Below, piece by piece: positions 7,210-15,593 of a DNA stretch of 18,752 nucleotides. The notes below the pieces were generated by a model. That model did not search any database. It saw nothing but the letters and a program-made list of their open reading frames with translations, and had not been told where the DNA came from. A program made the translations under genes and the position numbers. Source of the stretch: Strigomonas culicis (lineage: Eukaryota > Euglenozoa > Kinetoplastea > Trypanosomatida > Trypanosomatidae); assembly GCA_000482145.1 (NCBI GenBank), contig AUXH01000385.1, positions 1 through 18,752 of the forward strand. The letters run 5' to 3'. Positions within the stretch are counted from its first letter, which is position 1; each line of letters begins with the position of its first letter.

Positions 7210-8619
7210 TCACTCCTCTTTTATTTCCTTCTTCTCACCACCGCGGGAGCGCTTCCGCGACGTCTGCTGCCGCGCGCCGGACAGCATCAGCTGCTGATAC
7301 TCCTGCGCACGCGAGATGGTCCGCGTGAGGCGCTCCCGCAGCACCCGTGCCGCCCGCAGCTGCCACTGCAAGCTGACACACAGCTGCCGCCAGTACCTGA
7401 AGCTGATGCCGGTGTCGAGGGGCCGGTCCACGTCCGGGTCGAGGGAGACGTGCAGCGTGGGCCGGAGGGGGGCGCACTCCTTGCGGTACTGCATGTAGTA
7501 GGCGTCCGACCGCGGGATGTACACAGGCAGCTGCGCCGCGGTGCGCCCGAGCGCGGTGGCCGTGTGGATGGCCCAGCACTTCGCCGTGTGCAGCACATTG
7601 TAGCCGCCGCCACCCAGCAGGACCGTGGGCAGGTGCAGGTCCAGCACGTCGGCCACGCACTGCGTGTGCGCGAAGGTGGTCACCGCGAGGCGGCCCAGCG
7701 TGTCGCCGGCAATCGTGTCGGCGCCGCACTGCAGCACCACCGCCTCCGGGTCGTAGCACTCGACGACGGACGAGAGGATGGTGCGGAACGAAAGGAGGTA
7801 GGCCGCATCCCCGGTGGAGGGCGGCAGAGGGCAGTTGATCGCGAAGCTGTGGGCGGTGGCGGGGGTGCAGTAGTCGCCCGTGCCGGGGTAGAAGCCTTCC
7901 CCGAACTGGTGGAGGGACACCGTCATCACACGACAGTTGTCGCGGAAGGCGCCCTCGACCCCATCGCCGTGATGCACGTCCAAGTCGACGTAGAGCACGC
8001 GCTGGTAGTGCTGCAGCAGGCGCCGTATGCAGAGCACAATATCGTTCACAAAGCAAAAGCCGCTCGCGCGTGCCTCCGCGGCGTGGTGCATGCCGCCGGC
8101 CCAGTTCATGGCAATGTCCGCCCGCCCGTCCAGGAGGACCTCCGCGCAGGCGAGAGAGGCGCCCGCCTGGCTCGTCACGAGCGGCCACACCTCCGGGAAG
8201 AGGGGGCAGTCGGCCGTCTCCTTCCCCACGGGCACGCCGAACTCCTCCTGGAAGGAGATCGACGTCGCGTCGAAGGGCCTGCCGCAGATGACAGGGGCGC
8301 TTCTCAGGCACTGCAGATACGCACCTCGATGGAAGCACAGCATCTCCGCTTCGGTCGCGGGCTGCGCCGTGCACACCGTCATCTCGGTGTCCAGCCCCAG
8401 TGAGTGCACGAGGGAGTGCAGCAGGCGGACCCGAGCTGGACGCATTTCGTGGCCCTCATCGTAGGCGATGGCGGTGACGGAGTCATCAACAAAGTAGAAA
8501 ACATTTTTCTTTCGACGATCATACCTGCAACTTCCAGGGTGATGCTTTGCTGGGACAGGTGTGTAATCACCCTCGATGATGTCACTAACCGACTCAAAAT
8601 CATCCATACTCAACGACAT
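7210..8619 (-). CDS. Class I (Rpd3-type) histone deacetylase
   Basis: A 469-residue zinc-dependent deacetylase that removes acetyl groups from lysines, presumably on histones in the nucleus. It aligns by eye with class I enzymes along residues about 35-400. Catalytic residues are present: His178-His179 in NWAGGMHH, zinc ligands Asp214 and His216 in DLDVHHGDG and Asp301 in CGADTIAGD, and catalytic Tyr340 in GGGGYN. The GFCFVNDI motif (187-194) lines the tunnel. The loop GEGFYPGTGD carries one residue more than HDAC1 (GEYFPGTGD), resembling HDAC8. The C-terminus is a short charged tail (KRSRGGEKKE) that could be a nuclear signal. An enzyme active like trypanosome DAC1/DAC2 is expected; which orthologue cannot be decided by eye. 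The start is the ATG at 8619; Met5 is a possible alternative. Confidence 0.93.
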   Translation of the reverse strand: MSLSMDDFESVSDIIEGDYTPVPAKHHPGSCRYDRRKKNVFYFVDDSVTAIAYDEGHEMRPARVRLLHSLVHSLGLDTEMTVCTAQPATEAEMLCFHRGAYLQCLRSAPVICGRPFDATSISFQEEFGVPVGKETADCPLFPEVWPLVTSQAGASLACAEVLLDGRADIAMNWAGGMHHAAEARASGFCFVNDIVLCIRRLLQHYQRVLYVDLDVHHGDGVEGAFRDNCRVMTVSLHQFGEGFYPGTGDYCTPATAHSFAINCPLPPSTGDAAYLLSFRTILSSVVECYDPEAVVLQCGADTIAGDTLGRLAVTTFAHTQCVADVLDLHLPTVLLGGGGYNVLHTAKCWAIHTATALGRTAAQLPVYIPRSDAYYMQYRKECAPLRPTLHVSLDPDVDRPLDTGISFRYWRQLCVSLQWQLRAARVLRERLTRTISRAQEYQQLMLSGARQQTSRKRSRGGEKKEIKEE

Positions 8620-8647
8620 GGCACTACCAAGGCATGACCCACAGATC

Positions 8648-8649
8648 CT
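8648..8649 (-). promoter_or_regulatory. Candidate trans-splice acceptor AG for the histone deacetylase
   Basis: First AG (context ATAAAG) after the pyrimidine run at 8700-8662 (CTCTTCCCC, then TCTCTCTTTTTTC and a T12 stretch), leaving a 5' UTR of about 29 bases. A later TAG at 8624-8625 would leave only about 4 bases. The context is not ideal for either. Confidence 0.4.
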
Positions 8650-8778
8650 TTATCGCGCAAAAAAAAAAAAGAGAGTGAAAAAAGAGAGAGCAGGGGAAGA
8701 GATGCAGTGGAAGTATAGAACAAAAAGAGCACAACAAGAAGGCAGTCAAACAAGGAAAGGACGAAAACGAAAGAAAAA

Positions 8779-8794
8779 GAGAGAGAGAGAGAGA
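8779..8794. repeat. (GA)8 dinucleotide repeat
   Basis: Eight GA units (CT on the coding strand) within the polypyrimidine domain upstream of the histone deacetylase. Confidence 0.9.
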
Positions 8795-8982
8795 AAAAAT
8801 TGACAACAGGTTAAAAAAAAAAACAAGGACGATAGCCCTTGTTTCTAACTGTAGTGTGAAACCGTATAATAGTAAAGGTACAGTTTCGTGTGTCGATAAA
8901 ACGAATTGTAACTCATATAACATAAATATATATGCATAAAAAAAAACTAATATATCCATGAAATGAGTGTTGTTGCTTTTCT

Positions 8983-9002
8983 TATATATATATATATATA
9001 TA
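8983..9002. repeat. (TA)10 dinucleotide repeat
   Basis: Ten TA units in the spacer, about 195 bases beyond the HID1 stop codon on the transcribed strand. Confidence 0.9.
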
Positions 9003-9196
9003 TTCTGTTTGTTCGTTTGTTTTTTTATTTTTGTTGTTGTTCTGTTTTTATTATCATTATGATGATTATTATTTTGCTTTTGCCATGCTTTTAACTATTT
9101 TTCAATACTATTCAACTTTAACCAACAGCGACTCATATACGCGATGCCAGTGTGGGCAACCACTTGTTGTTGCCCCTTCGTCTTGTCAGAACAATA

Positions 9197-11899
9197 CTAG
9201 GAAAACTGAAGCAACATAACCGAGATTTGATCTCCGAAGCCGCCATCCTTTGCGCACGAGAACATGGTGTTCCAGTGCACTGTCAAGGCCCACAGTTCCA
9301 CAGAGCGCGTAGACTGAAACCGCTTCACCATAATGCGGTGCGGTGTCGGCAGCACGCCCACCAGCGTCAGCGTGTCCAGCTTCTTCATCACCTCTGCGTT
9401 GTCCGTCAGGCTCGGCACGAGCAGCATCTTTGCCGCATCCGGCTGCCCGGGCACGGTGACCACCCCGCTCATCGGCGGGCACGACGACAGCGCCTCCACG
9501 TGCGGCAGAACGAAGGAGACGGCGACGGCAAGGATGTCCACGAGGAACGGCATGGTGGTCTGGATCCGGAGTGTGTGCGTCTTGGACACCAGGTAGGCGT
9601 CGTGCAGCCGTCGAATGATCTCCCGGTTATCGACCAGCGCGGCGATCACGTAGTGCGAGCCGCTCTCGTGATACTGGAGCATACCCACGATGGCCTCGCA
9701 GGTGTTCACCATGACCGTCTGCGCAATGATGCCAGCGTCGTCCGCGCGCGCGAGGCAGTACTGCGACGCCGCACAGAAGACGTTGACCAGCTTGACGGCG
9801 GTGATCTTCCCGATGGACGTAATGAACGGGGACAAGTTATTCACAATCACACTGCATGAGGTGAAGATGGGCGTGAGCGCCGTCTCCTTGGACTCCATGA
9901 TGAGGCACAAGGCAGTAATGATCACATCATTGTACGTCGCGCCAGGAGCCAGCTTGGGGAACGAGAAGGAGATCGTCTCCTTCACGGGTTGGTTGCACAA
10001 CACGCCAAACCCCCGCATCTCGGAGAGGCGCAGGAGAATAAACACGACCAGCTGCAGACGGTTGATGTACCGCACCTTGCGTCGCACATCCAGGGCATAG
10101 TCGAGAAAGGGAACTAGGTAGCGCAGCACCTCCGTTCGGTTGGAAAACTGGACATCCATCTCGGGAGAAATATCAATCAGCTTCCACATGAGCATCATAA
10201 ACTCGTCCTCCGATGTAAAGCTATCCTGCGAGTCTGGCAAGTACGTCTGCGAAGCGTACGAGCGCAAGCCTATGATTTTAATCAAAGTGGTGAGTATTTC
10301 TTTTGCCTCCATGATCGTTAGATCGTGCATCATTTTGCGTACACAATGGACAAGACGCAGAGGCCCTCTGAGTCGTGCCCCCGACTCGTGTCGCGTTAAC
10401 GAATCCTGCTGTTGTAAAGGATTCGTCTCTGCACCAACGATTTCCTCCTGTAAATTAGGAGGTACTCTCTGTACAGAGGCCTTTCGATCTTTCAACACTT
10501 CAGGGAGGCGCTTGGCTCCCTCCTCGCCTTGATCTCCCTCGTGAGGCGTGGGTTGGGTGGGCTTTTCCTTTTCGTCTTGAGGATGAGCATCCTCCTCCTT
10601 TTCCTTTCTCTCCTTCTTCTTCTCCTGCTCTTCCTGCGCCTCGTCGCGTACATACACCGTCTCCGCCTCTTCTTTCTTGTCGTGCGCGTCCTCGTCATCC
10701 TTGAGCGCGGGATCTGCGTGTCGCGCCGTAGTGGATTCTGAGAGCATCCCAGACGTGGTGGTCCGCATGGAGTGTTGCCTTCGCATGGAGGGGGTCGTCG
10801 TGACGGACATGGCCTCAATGGGAACGCCAATGTAGCACAGACACGCGCACAGCACGCGACAGCTCGCCGTCACGACCAGCTTCTCCTCGTCATTCACAAA
10901 GCGACTGGCGTAGGGCACCATGCTGTACGGTTCGTAGTGAAGGATCGTGTTGAGCATGGACGCAGCTAAGGTCGGCATCAAGGGCATCTCAATCGTCGAA
11001 AGCACAGGCTCGGTGAAGATTTTATCGCGGGCCCCCGCCTGGCAGTAGAGTGGAAAGGACAGCGCACTAAGCAACGCTTGAAGCACATTTTTGCGTGCCA
11101 CGCTGATGTTGGATTTGCACGCGGGACCCTTCTTGAAAGGGTCCACGCACCCGATACCCGGGAACCACAGAAGACTCAAGTTCACCTCTGGGTGTGTCAA
11201 GCTGAACTCCGGTGTCGCCGGCAGGTCATTCGGCGGCAGCGTCAGGCCTGGAATGAAGCAACACTCCACGAGGGACCAAACGAGCAGCTTTCCCAGAGGG
11301 AAAGGCGAGCCCTCAATCGGGGGGAACGTCGCATCCGGGTTGGCGTCGTCGCATTTCTTACCCAACACGAAAAACGACTGCACAAAGTTCCTCGTCGCTT
11401 TGGTGGGGGACGGCCTCGCTCCTCTTGGTTCCGCTCCAGTCGCTCTCGCGGTCGCGCTCGCGCTAGCAGCGTCCGTGGGGGCTGCCGGAGCATCCGGCCG
11501 GGACCCGGTGCTCGCATTGGCGGGGGCCGCCTCGGCCTGAAAGTCACGTATGATGGAGCTCGTTTCAAACGCGACTGGGATCAGCCGGCGTAAGATGCGC
11601 AGTGCGCCATAAAACCGGGGCACGAGACTATCTAGCTCCTTTGAATCGATCGCCGTGCGCGCGCGGCGCTTCGCCATCGCCACCACTTGTGCAATGCAAT
11701 GGTGGAGGAGAAGAGCAAAGTTGCGCGTGTACAGGTGGCGCATATCACGCACCAGTGCCAACGGCACCGCTTGTGTAAAATCATCATCTGAGATGGAGAT
11801 GAGAAACGTGCCATCTAAAGTCTCCGCTGAAGGGACATTATTGGAAAGAAAAGACTTGAATACTTGGGAAACTTCCACAGCCGAAGAAGAGCTTCCCAT
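9197..11899 (-). CDS. HID1: HID1 family Golgi/trans-Golgi trafficking protein
   Basis: A 900-residue helical-repeat protein of the HID1 family, whose animal members are peripheral Golgi proteins for dense-core vesicle and trans-Golgi cargo sorting. Recognised by colinear matches to human HID1: TYLPDSQDSF...MWKLIDI (552-577; human TYLPNS...FWKLCDF), VLRYLVPFLDYALDVRR (591-607), the stretch ending in FGVLCNQP (631-638; human FGVRLNKP), and LVGVLPTPHRIMVKRFQ (846-862; human LVGLLPVPHPILIRKYQ). The N-terminus MGSSSSAV fits N-myristoylation (Gly2, Ser6), as in animal HID1. Low-complexity insertions are an Ala/Pro/Ser stretch (121-170) and a Lys/Glu-rich stretch (about 400-460). No membrane segment is evident, so membrane binding would be by acylation. 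It is longer than human HID1 (about 790 residues), mainly through these insertions. The ATG at 11899 is required for the myristoyl signal. Confidence 0.88.
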   Translation of the reverse strand: MGSSSSAVEVSQVFKSFLSNNVPSAETLDGTFLISISDDDFTQAVPLALVRDMRHLYTRNFALLLHHCIAQVVAMAKRRARTAIDSKELDSLVPRFYGALRILRRLIPVAFETSSIIRDFQAEAAPANASTGSRPDAPAAPTDAASASATARATGAEPRGARPSPTKATRNFVQSFFVLGKKCDDANPDATFPPIEGSPFPLGKLLVWSLVECCFIPGLTLPPNDLPATPEFSLTHPEVNLSLLWFPGIGCVDPFKKGPACKSNISVARKNVLQALLSALSFPLYCQAGARDKIFTEPVLSTIEMPLMPTLAASMLNTILHYEPYSMVPYASRFVNDEEKLVVTASCRVLCACLCYIGVPIEAMSVTTTPSMRRQHSMRTTTSGMLSESTTARHADPALKDDEDAHDKKEEAETVYVRDEAQEEQEKKKERKEKEEDAHPQDEKEKPTQPTPHEGDQGEEGAKRLPEVLKDRKASVQRVPPNLQEEIVGAETNPLQQQDSLTRHESGARLRGPLRLVHCVRKMMHDLTIMEAKEILTTLIKIIGLRSYASQTYLPDSQDSFTSEDEFMMLMWKLIDISPEMDVQFSNRTEVLRYLVPFLDYALDVRRKVRYINRLQLVVFILLRLSEMRGFGVLCNQPVKETISFSFPKLAPGATYNDVIITALCLIMESKETALTPIFTSCSVIVNNLSPFITSIGKITAVKLVNVFCAASQYCLARADDAGIIAQTVMVNTCEAIVGMLQYHESGSHYVIAALVDNREIIRRLHDAYLVSKTHTLRIQTTMPFLVDILAVAVSFVLPHVEALSSCPPMSGVVTVPGQPDAAKMLLVPSLTDNAEVMKKLDTLTLVGVLPTPHRIMVKRFQSTRSVELWALTVHWNTMFSCAKDGGFGDQISVMLLQFS

Positions 11900-12248
11900 T
11901 CTGCCTTAAGCTGTGTTGCACGATGTACAAACAAGCTGAATCACAGAGAAAGAAGAAAACGATTCTGTTCAATCGCTTTCTATACGATACTAATATGTTG
12001 TAGAAAATATAAAGAAGCAAATAAACAATCAAAAGATGTGAAACCCACTTGCTAGCCTGTTGCAAACCGATGAGCGAGAGAGAAGCAGGGAAAGGGAAAA
12101 TGAAATGGAAACAAGAGAAGATAATACATAAAAAGAGAGGTAAAGGAGATGAACAAAAGTACTGAAAAGGTGCTATTCTGAGTATCCGTTTCTTTTTGTT
12201 TTTAAGCACTTTCACTGTGATAATGTACAGCAGCAATCACAGCTGCAC
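11900..12248. other. Intergenic region between IF-2 and HID1
   Basis: AT-rich spacer with two coding-strand pyrimidine domains, a long one at 12071-12148 and a short one at 11943-11962, each followed by AG. No credible gene. A minus-strand open frame crossing into the HID1 start is low-complexity. Confidence 0.7.
12057..12058 (-). promoter_or_regulatory. Candidate main trans-splice acceptor AG for HID1
   Basis: The long pyrimidine domain 12148-12071 (including TTTTCCCTTTCCC and CTTCTCTCTC) is followed by TTTGCAACAG here, giving a 5' UTR of about 157 bases. An alternative after the shorter run 11962-11943 is the AG at 11936-11937, leaving about 37 bases. Confidence 0.5.
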
Positions 12249-14945
12249 TTACTCCTGCTCGTTGAAGATGAGAAGCCTCTGCCCCTCTCGCTTTCGGTTC
12301 CACCGGCGTGTACCCTCCGTCGCTTCATCTTCCTCTTCCTCCACCGCTTTTGGAGTAGGGGCGCGGTTCGTAACCATGTAATTACGTTTTGTGTTCTCAG
12401 TCTCTGCACTGTCCCCAGCCTCCGTCTTGTGTAATGTCACTGCACACCATTTCATGAACGCGAGGACATCAGCGAAATGATCCGCGTAGAGAACCCAAAC
12501 GTCACTCGTCTCCACGTATCGGTCAACCTCAGTGGAATCGTTCTGAGGAACGCGATAGCAAAGAATAACTTTAATGGCCTGACCAAAAAAAGTGATGTCC
12601 TCCACTTGCAAGCCGCCAAAGCGAACGCCCATGGTCTGGAAGGCCACTCGCCGGGTCCCCAAGCGCAGCATTTCGCGCTGCAGCATGCGGGCGCTGTGCC
12701 ACGAGTCCACCTTCAGCAAGACGCCCACCTTGATGCAGTCTGCCATAAAACGGTCATAAGCCTCCTGAGACTCAATCCGCTCGTGCGGTTGCAAGCTGGA
12801 CCATAACCGCTCGATAGTGCCTGCGTCTGCCTTGGGTAGCACGGCTTGCTCCACACGCTTCGTGGCCAGTGCATGGCGCCCGACGGTCCCATCCCTAGTC
12901 ATGAGGGCGTTGCTGCGATGGTCTGCTTCCTGCTCGTTCTTTTCTTGCAAGTAAGCGCCGAGGCTCTTCACCACTGCACTGCCGGCAAGTTGCCCGCCGG
13001 GCGACGGCGGGGGCGGACCGTACAGCAGTTGCGACTCCAAGGACGTTGTTCGCTGCAGCTGGCCGTAGTCGCCGAGATGAGCAAAAGTGACATCCATCCC
13101 CCGTGGGCGCAGTAGCTCCAGTCTTTTGGGGAAGCACTCCAAGTACCACTGCAGCATCCGTCGGTAGTTGTAAACCCGCATCCGCTCGGACTCACTAACC
13201 ATCGACAGGACGTGCGTGCCCACGCCGGGGCAACCACTTGTGCTGCGCGCGTCGATCAGCGTCACAGCCATGCCAGGGGTTGCGTAATCCAGTACATTGC
13301 CCCAGTAATCCATCAGGTAGTCTACCTGACCCTCGGATTGGTCCGCCACAAAATGCATCCCGCGGCGAATCACACCTTCACGCACGATGGCGGTGAGGAC
13401 GAGGCACGTGGTGCTCGTGCGATTGTGTGCCCGGGCGGCACGCTGGACACTGTACAGTGAGGCGTGAATGCGACTTCGTACGCTCTTCTTCTCGAAACGA
13501 TCCTTTTTCTTTTGCTGCATGTGATCGACCTTTTTTTGAATCCTCTGACGACTCGTGTTTTGGCGGAAGCCCTCCTCGTCAAATAAATGCTTAGAGGACT
13601 CCACGACAACGGCCTGTACGACGCAGTTGTGCGCTTTGGGGCCGATCGTGTTGTTGTACCGCATCGGGGGGCACGTTCGGCGGCACGTCTGCAGCACCTC
13701 CCATAGAAAAGCAATGTTGATGCGCTTCGTAGCAGAGATGCACACGCCCACGCACTTGCGTCGAAGATTGAGAACCGGCGCACTTCGACTGCCACGGTAG
13801 GTCGGGTCCAACGTTTTTGCTCTTGCAAAGAAGAGCTCTTTCTGTTTCAGCGATGCAAGTGACTGCATTTTCGACACGGAGAGTACCAGCTGACGCTGCG
13901 CCGGCGTCAAGTGGTCCTCACGGTCGCTGGTGTCTTTTCCCCCCAATGAGCTCTCACCCCGGTGCGTTGTCGTCTCGCCACGAACGAGTGTCACATCAAG
14001 TCCTATCTCCTTCAGATCATGCAACGTCCGCCTGACAGCTCGTTCCGCGGATCGAGCGTCTGTGAAGAGATCCAATTTGTTTAGCACAACGATGATGGGT
14101 CGATCAATGTTGAGAGCAGTCTTCACCACTTCATGCACTTGGCTGTGGACACCCTCTGCAACGGACACGACTAGAATCACAAAATCGGCGATCAGCTGAG
14201 CGTGGTACCGAGACTCTACAAAAACCTGGTGGCCTGGGGTGTCAACAAAGGTGCACAGCTCATTGTGTGAAACGTAGGGGTTGTGTGTTGTAAAGCACCG
14301 CAACATCTGTGTGATGCCGTGCGGTTCCATGTCAGAAACTTGTGTTTGCTGAAGCGCATCCAGTAGCGTCGTTTTGCCGTGATTCACGTGTCCCATTACG
14401 CAAAAAACAGGGATAGACTCTTTTTGGTGAGGGTTGATGCGCTTTAAATAACTGAGACCGGTGGAAACGTAGACATCTTCCTCTTTCCAAGCTATCAGCT
14501 CTGGTCGGCTGGAAGTCTTCTCGGCATTGTGGTGCTGCTCCTCCGCCTGTCTCAGTCCTTCGATGGATTCCTGTCTCGCAGCGGGTGGCATACGCTCCAG
14601 GATCGTATTAACAGCCACTCTGTACGGAACTAGACAAGTGGCTAAACGATCGGTTTTCAAACCGTACTTTTCCATCACTGCATTTTCCACATCGCGAAGC
14701 CTCAGGTTGGTCAGGGGAGCGCACATTTCCAATGCCTTTTCTTCGCAGAGCTGGTCTGACGCCTGAGATCGTAAGTGAGAAGACTCGTCCATCAGCGATT
14801 TCTTAATTTGCTGAGCTAATAGCTGCCCTCGTTCGTTTACGAGACGAACAAAAGACCTCCCATCCATCACTGAGGGAATCGAAAATAAAGTCGCAGTTGG
14901 AGGAATCCATTTGCTGTTGGCTAAAGAGGCAAGAGTTCTCAGCAT
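12249..14945 (-). CDS. IF2: Mitochondrial translation initiation factor IF-2
   Basis: An 898-residue GTPase that brings initiator tRNA to the small subunit of mitochondrial ribosomes. G motifs: G1 GHVNHGKT (185-192), G2 GITQ (210-213), G3 DTPGH (235-239), G4 NKLD (289-292), G5 SATK (404-407). Beyond them, domain II (around CLVLTAIVREGVIRRG) and domain III (around GVLLKVDSWHSARML and VRFGGLQVED) can be matched by eye to bacterial IF-2. The N-terminus (MLRTLASLANSKWIPP) fits a mitochondrial presequence, with few acids and a basic, hydrophobic face. The G4-G5 interval is about 110 residues against about 36 in E. coli, and domain II holds a Lys/Arg-rich insertion (RQRIQKKVDHMQQKKKDRF). The predicted acceptor lies only 3 bases before this ATG; Met27 is the next in-frame start. 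Confidence 0.93.
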   Translation of the reverse strand: MLRTLASLANSKWIPPTATLFSIPSVMDGRSFVRLVNERGQLLAQQIKKSLMDESSHLRSQASDQLCEEKALEMCAPLTNLRLRDVENAVMEKYGLKTDRLATCLVPYRVAVNTILERMPPAARQESIEGLRQAEEQHHNAEKTSSRPELIAWKEEDVYVSTGLSYLKRINPHQKESIPVFCVMGHVNHGKTTLLDALQQTQVSDMEPHGITQMLRCFTTHNPYVSHNELCTFVDTPGHQVFVESRYHAQLIADFVILVVSVAEGVHSQVHEVVKTALNIDRPIIVVLNKLDLFTDARSAERAVRRTLHDLKEIGLDVTLVRGETTTHRGESSLGGKDTSDREDHLTPAQRQLVLSVSKMQSLASLKQKELFFARAKTLDPTYRGSRSAPVLNLRRKCVGVCISATKRINIAFLWEVLQTCRRTCPPMRYNNTIGPKAHNCVVQAVVVESSKHLFDEEGFRQNTSRQRIQKKVDHMQQKKKDRFEKKSVRSRIHASLYSVQRAARAHNRTSTTCLVLTAIVREGVIRRGMHFVADQSEGQVDYLMDYWGNVLDYATPGMAVTLIDARSTSGCPGVGTHVLSMVSESERMRVYNYRRMLQWYLECFPKRLELLRPRGMDVTFAHLGDYGQLQRTTSLESQLLYGPPPPSPGGQLAGSAVVKSLGAYLQEKNEQEADHRSNALMTRDGTVGRHALATKRVEQAVLPKADAGTIERLWSSLQPHERIESQEAYDRFMADCIKVGVLLKVDSWHSARMLQREMLRLGTRRVAFQTMGVRFGGLQVEDITFFGQAIKVILCYRVPQNDSTEVDRYVETSDVWVLYADHFADVLAFMKWCAVTLHKTEAGDSAETENTKRNYMVTNRAPTPKAVEEEEDEATEGTRRWNRKREGQRLLIFNEQE

Positions 14946-14948
14946 ATT

Positions 14949-14950
14949 CT
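14949..14950 (-). promoter_or_regulatory. Predicted trans-splice acceptor AG abutting the IF-2 start
   Basis: Coding-strand pyrimidine run CTCTTTTCTTTCTTC plus T7 ends in AG, followed by AAT and then the ATG. No other AG occurs in the preceding 127 bases, an AG-exclusion zone typical of a genuine 3' splice site. The native 5' UTR would be just 3 bases plus the spliced leader. Confidence 0.65.
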
Positions 14951-15144
14951 AAAAAAAGAAGAAAGAAAAGAGTGAGAGAGCACGATAATGAATAGTCATA
15001 GTCATATACACGAACAGAAAAGAGAAAGCATACATGCATGATTGCGTAAAAGCGAAAGACAGAAAAAAAAGTCCACACTATTTAATATAATATCCTATAA
15101 CAGAATTGAAAAAAAAAACGCGTGAATATTAAAGTGTAAAAATT

Positions 15145-15162
15145 GATGATGATGATGATGAT
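15145..15162. repeat. (GAT)6 trinucleotide repeat
   Basis: Six GAT units in the 3' UTR region of the small membrane protein gene. Confidence 0.9.
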
Positions 15163-15277
15163 AAGCTTTCCTATTTAGATTTCCTCTCGAGTAATACAAG
15201 CTGCTACTAAGAACTAAGAAAAAAAAATAATAAGTTAAGTTTTGAAAGGAAAACAGAAAACAGAAGAGTCCACTAAA

Positions 15278-15550
15278 TTATGCCTTGAAAAAGTAGGCAA
15301 TGGCAAAGAAGGGAATGAAGATGTAAGAGCACGTCGCAAACACACCAATGTCCACCCAAATCGTATACAGCATCTTCTCACGAGCCATAACGTAACTAGG
15401 GTGGTTATAGAACACCGTCTTCTTCTCTCCGCGGACAATTTTGTCGGCTAACGTGGCGCAAGGCTTCTCGGACTGGAGAGAAACGAAGCGGCGCTGGATG
15501 GGCAGCGCGGTCGGAACGATACGGCTACTGGCACGGGCGAGACGAAGCAT
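15278..15550 (-). CDS. Small mitochondrial single-membrane-span protein, candidate respiratory complex subunit
   Basis: A 90-residue protein I do not recognise. The N-terminus (MLRLARASSRIVPTALPIQR) is rich in Arg, Leu, Ala and Ser with no acidic residue, a classic mitochondrial presequence. A short hydrophilic middle follows, and then one hydrophobic helix near the C-terminus (about residues 63-87, WVDIGVFATCSYIF through FFAIAYFF) ending FKA. Size and plan are those of small nuclear-encoded subunits of cytochrome c oxidase, ATP synthase or other inner-membrane complexes, but none can be named. The ATG at 15550 is chosen over an upstream in-frame TTG (15583) because the presequence begins exactly there and the predicted acceptors (15594, 15579) lie just upstream. 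It sits between IF-2 and the TRAPP gene without overlap. Confidence 0.75.
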   Translation of the reverse strand: MLRLARASSRIVPTALPIQRRFVSLQSEKPCATLADKIVRGEKKTVFYNHPSYVMAREKMLYTIWVDIGVFATCSYIFIPFFAIAYFFKA

Positions 15551-15593
15551 TTGTTCAAATTTTGGGGGTTGTAAGTTACTCAAAATAATAATA

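Larger units (their letters stand above)
8620..9196. other. Intergenic region between HID1 and the histone deacetylase
   Basis: AT-rich spacer with no credible gene. Nearest the deacetylase is about 140 bases of purine-rich plus strand (8658-8800), a broad coding-strand polypyrimidine domain containing (GA)8. Further right are a (TA)10 tract (8983-9002) and T-rich plus-strand sequence forming the HID1 3' UTR. Confidence 0.7.
14946..15277. other. Intergenic region between the small membrane protein and IF-2
   Basis: AT-rich spacer. The coding strand has no AG dinucleotide from 15077 down to 14951, and then AG at 14949-14950. It also holds a (GAT)6 tract (15145-15162) and A/T homopolymers. No gene seen. 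Confidence 0.75.

Noticed and set aside
6402..8403. Long plus-strand open frames opposite RING-EF paralogue 2 and the histone deacetylase
   Set aside because: They run across the AT-rich spacer and the antisense of two well-supported genes, with low-complexity composition and no domain.
8624..8959. 111-codon minus-strand frame rich in Leu, Ser and Phe
   Set aside because: It is the translation of the polypyrimidine domain upstream of the deacetylase and lies in its predicted untranslated or intergenic region.
11838..12236. 132-codon minus-strand frame overlapping the HID1 start
   Set aside because: It overlaps HID1 in another frame, is Phe/Leu/Ser-rich from pyrimidine runs, and matches nothing.
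15551..15583. Eleven-residue N-terminal extension of the small mitochondrial protein
   Set aside because: It starts at TTG and would hide the presequence; the predicted acceptors fall at or within this stretch.
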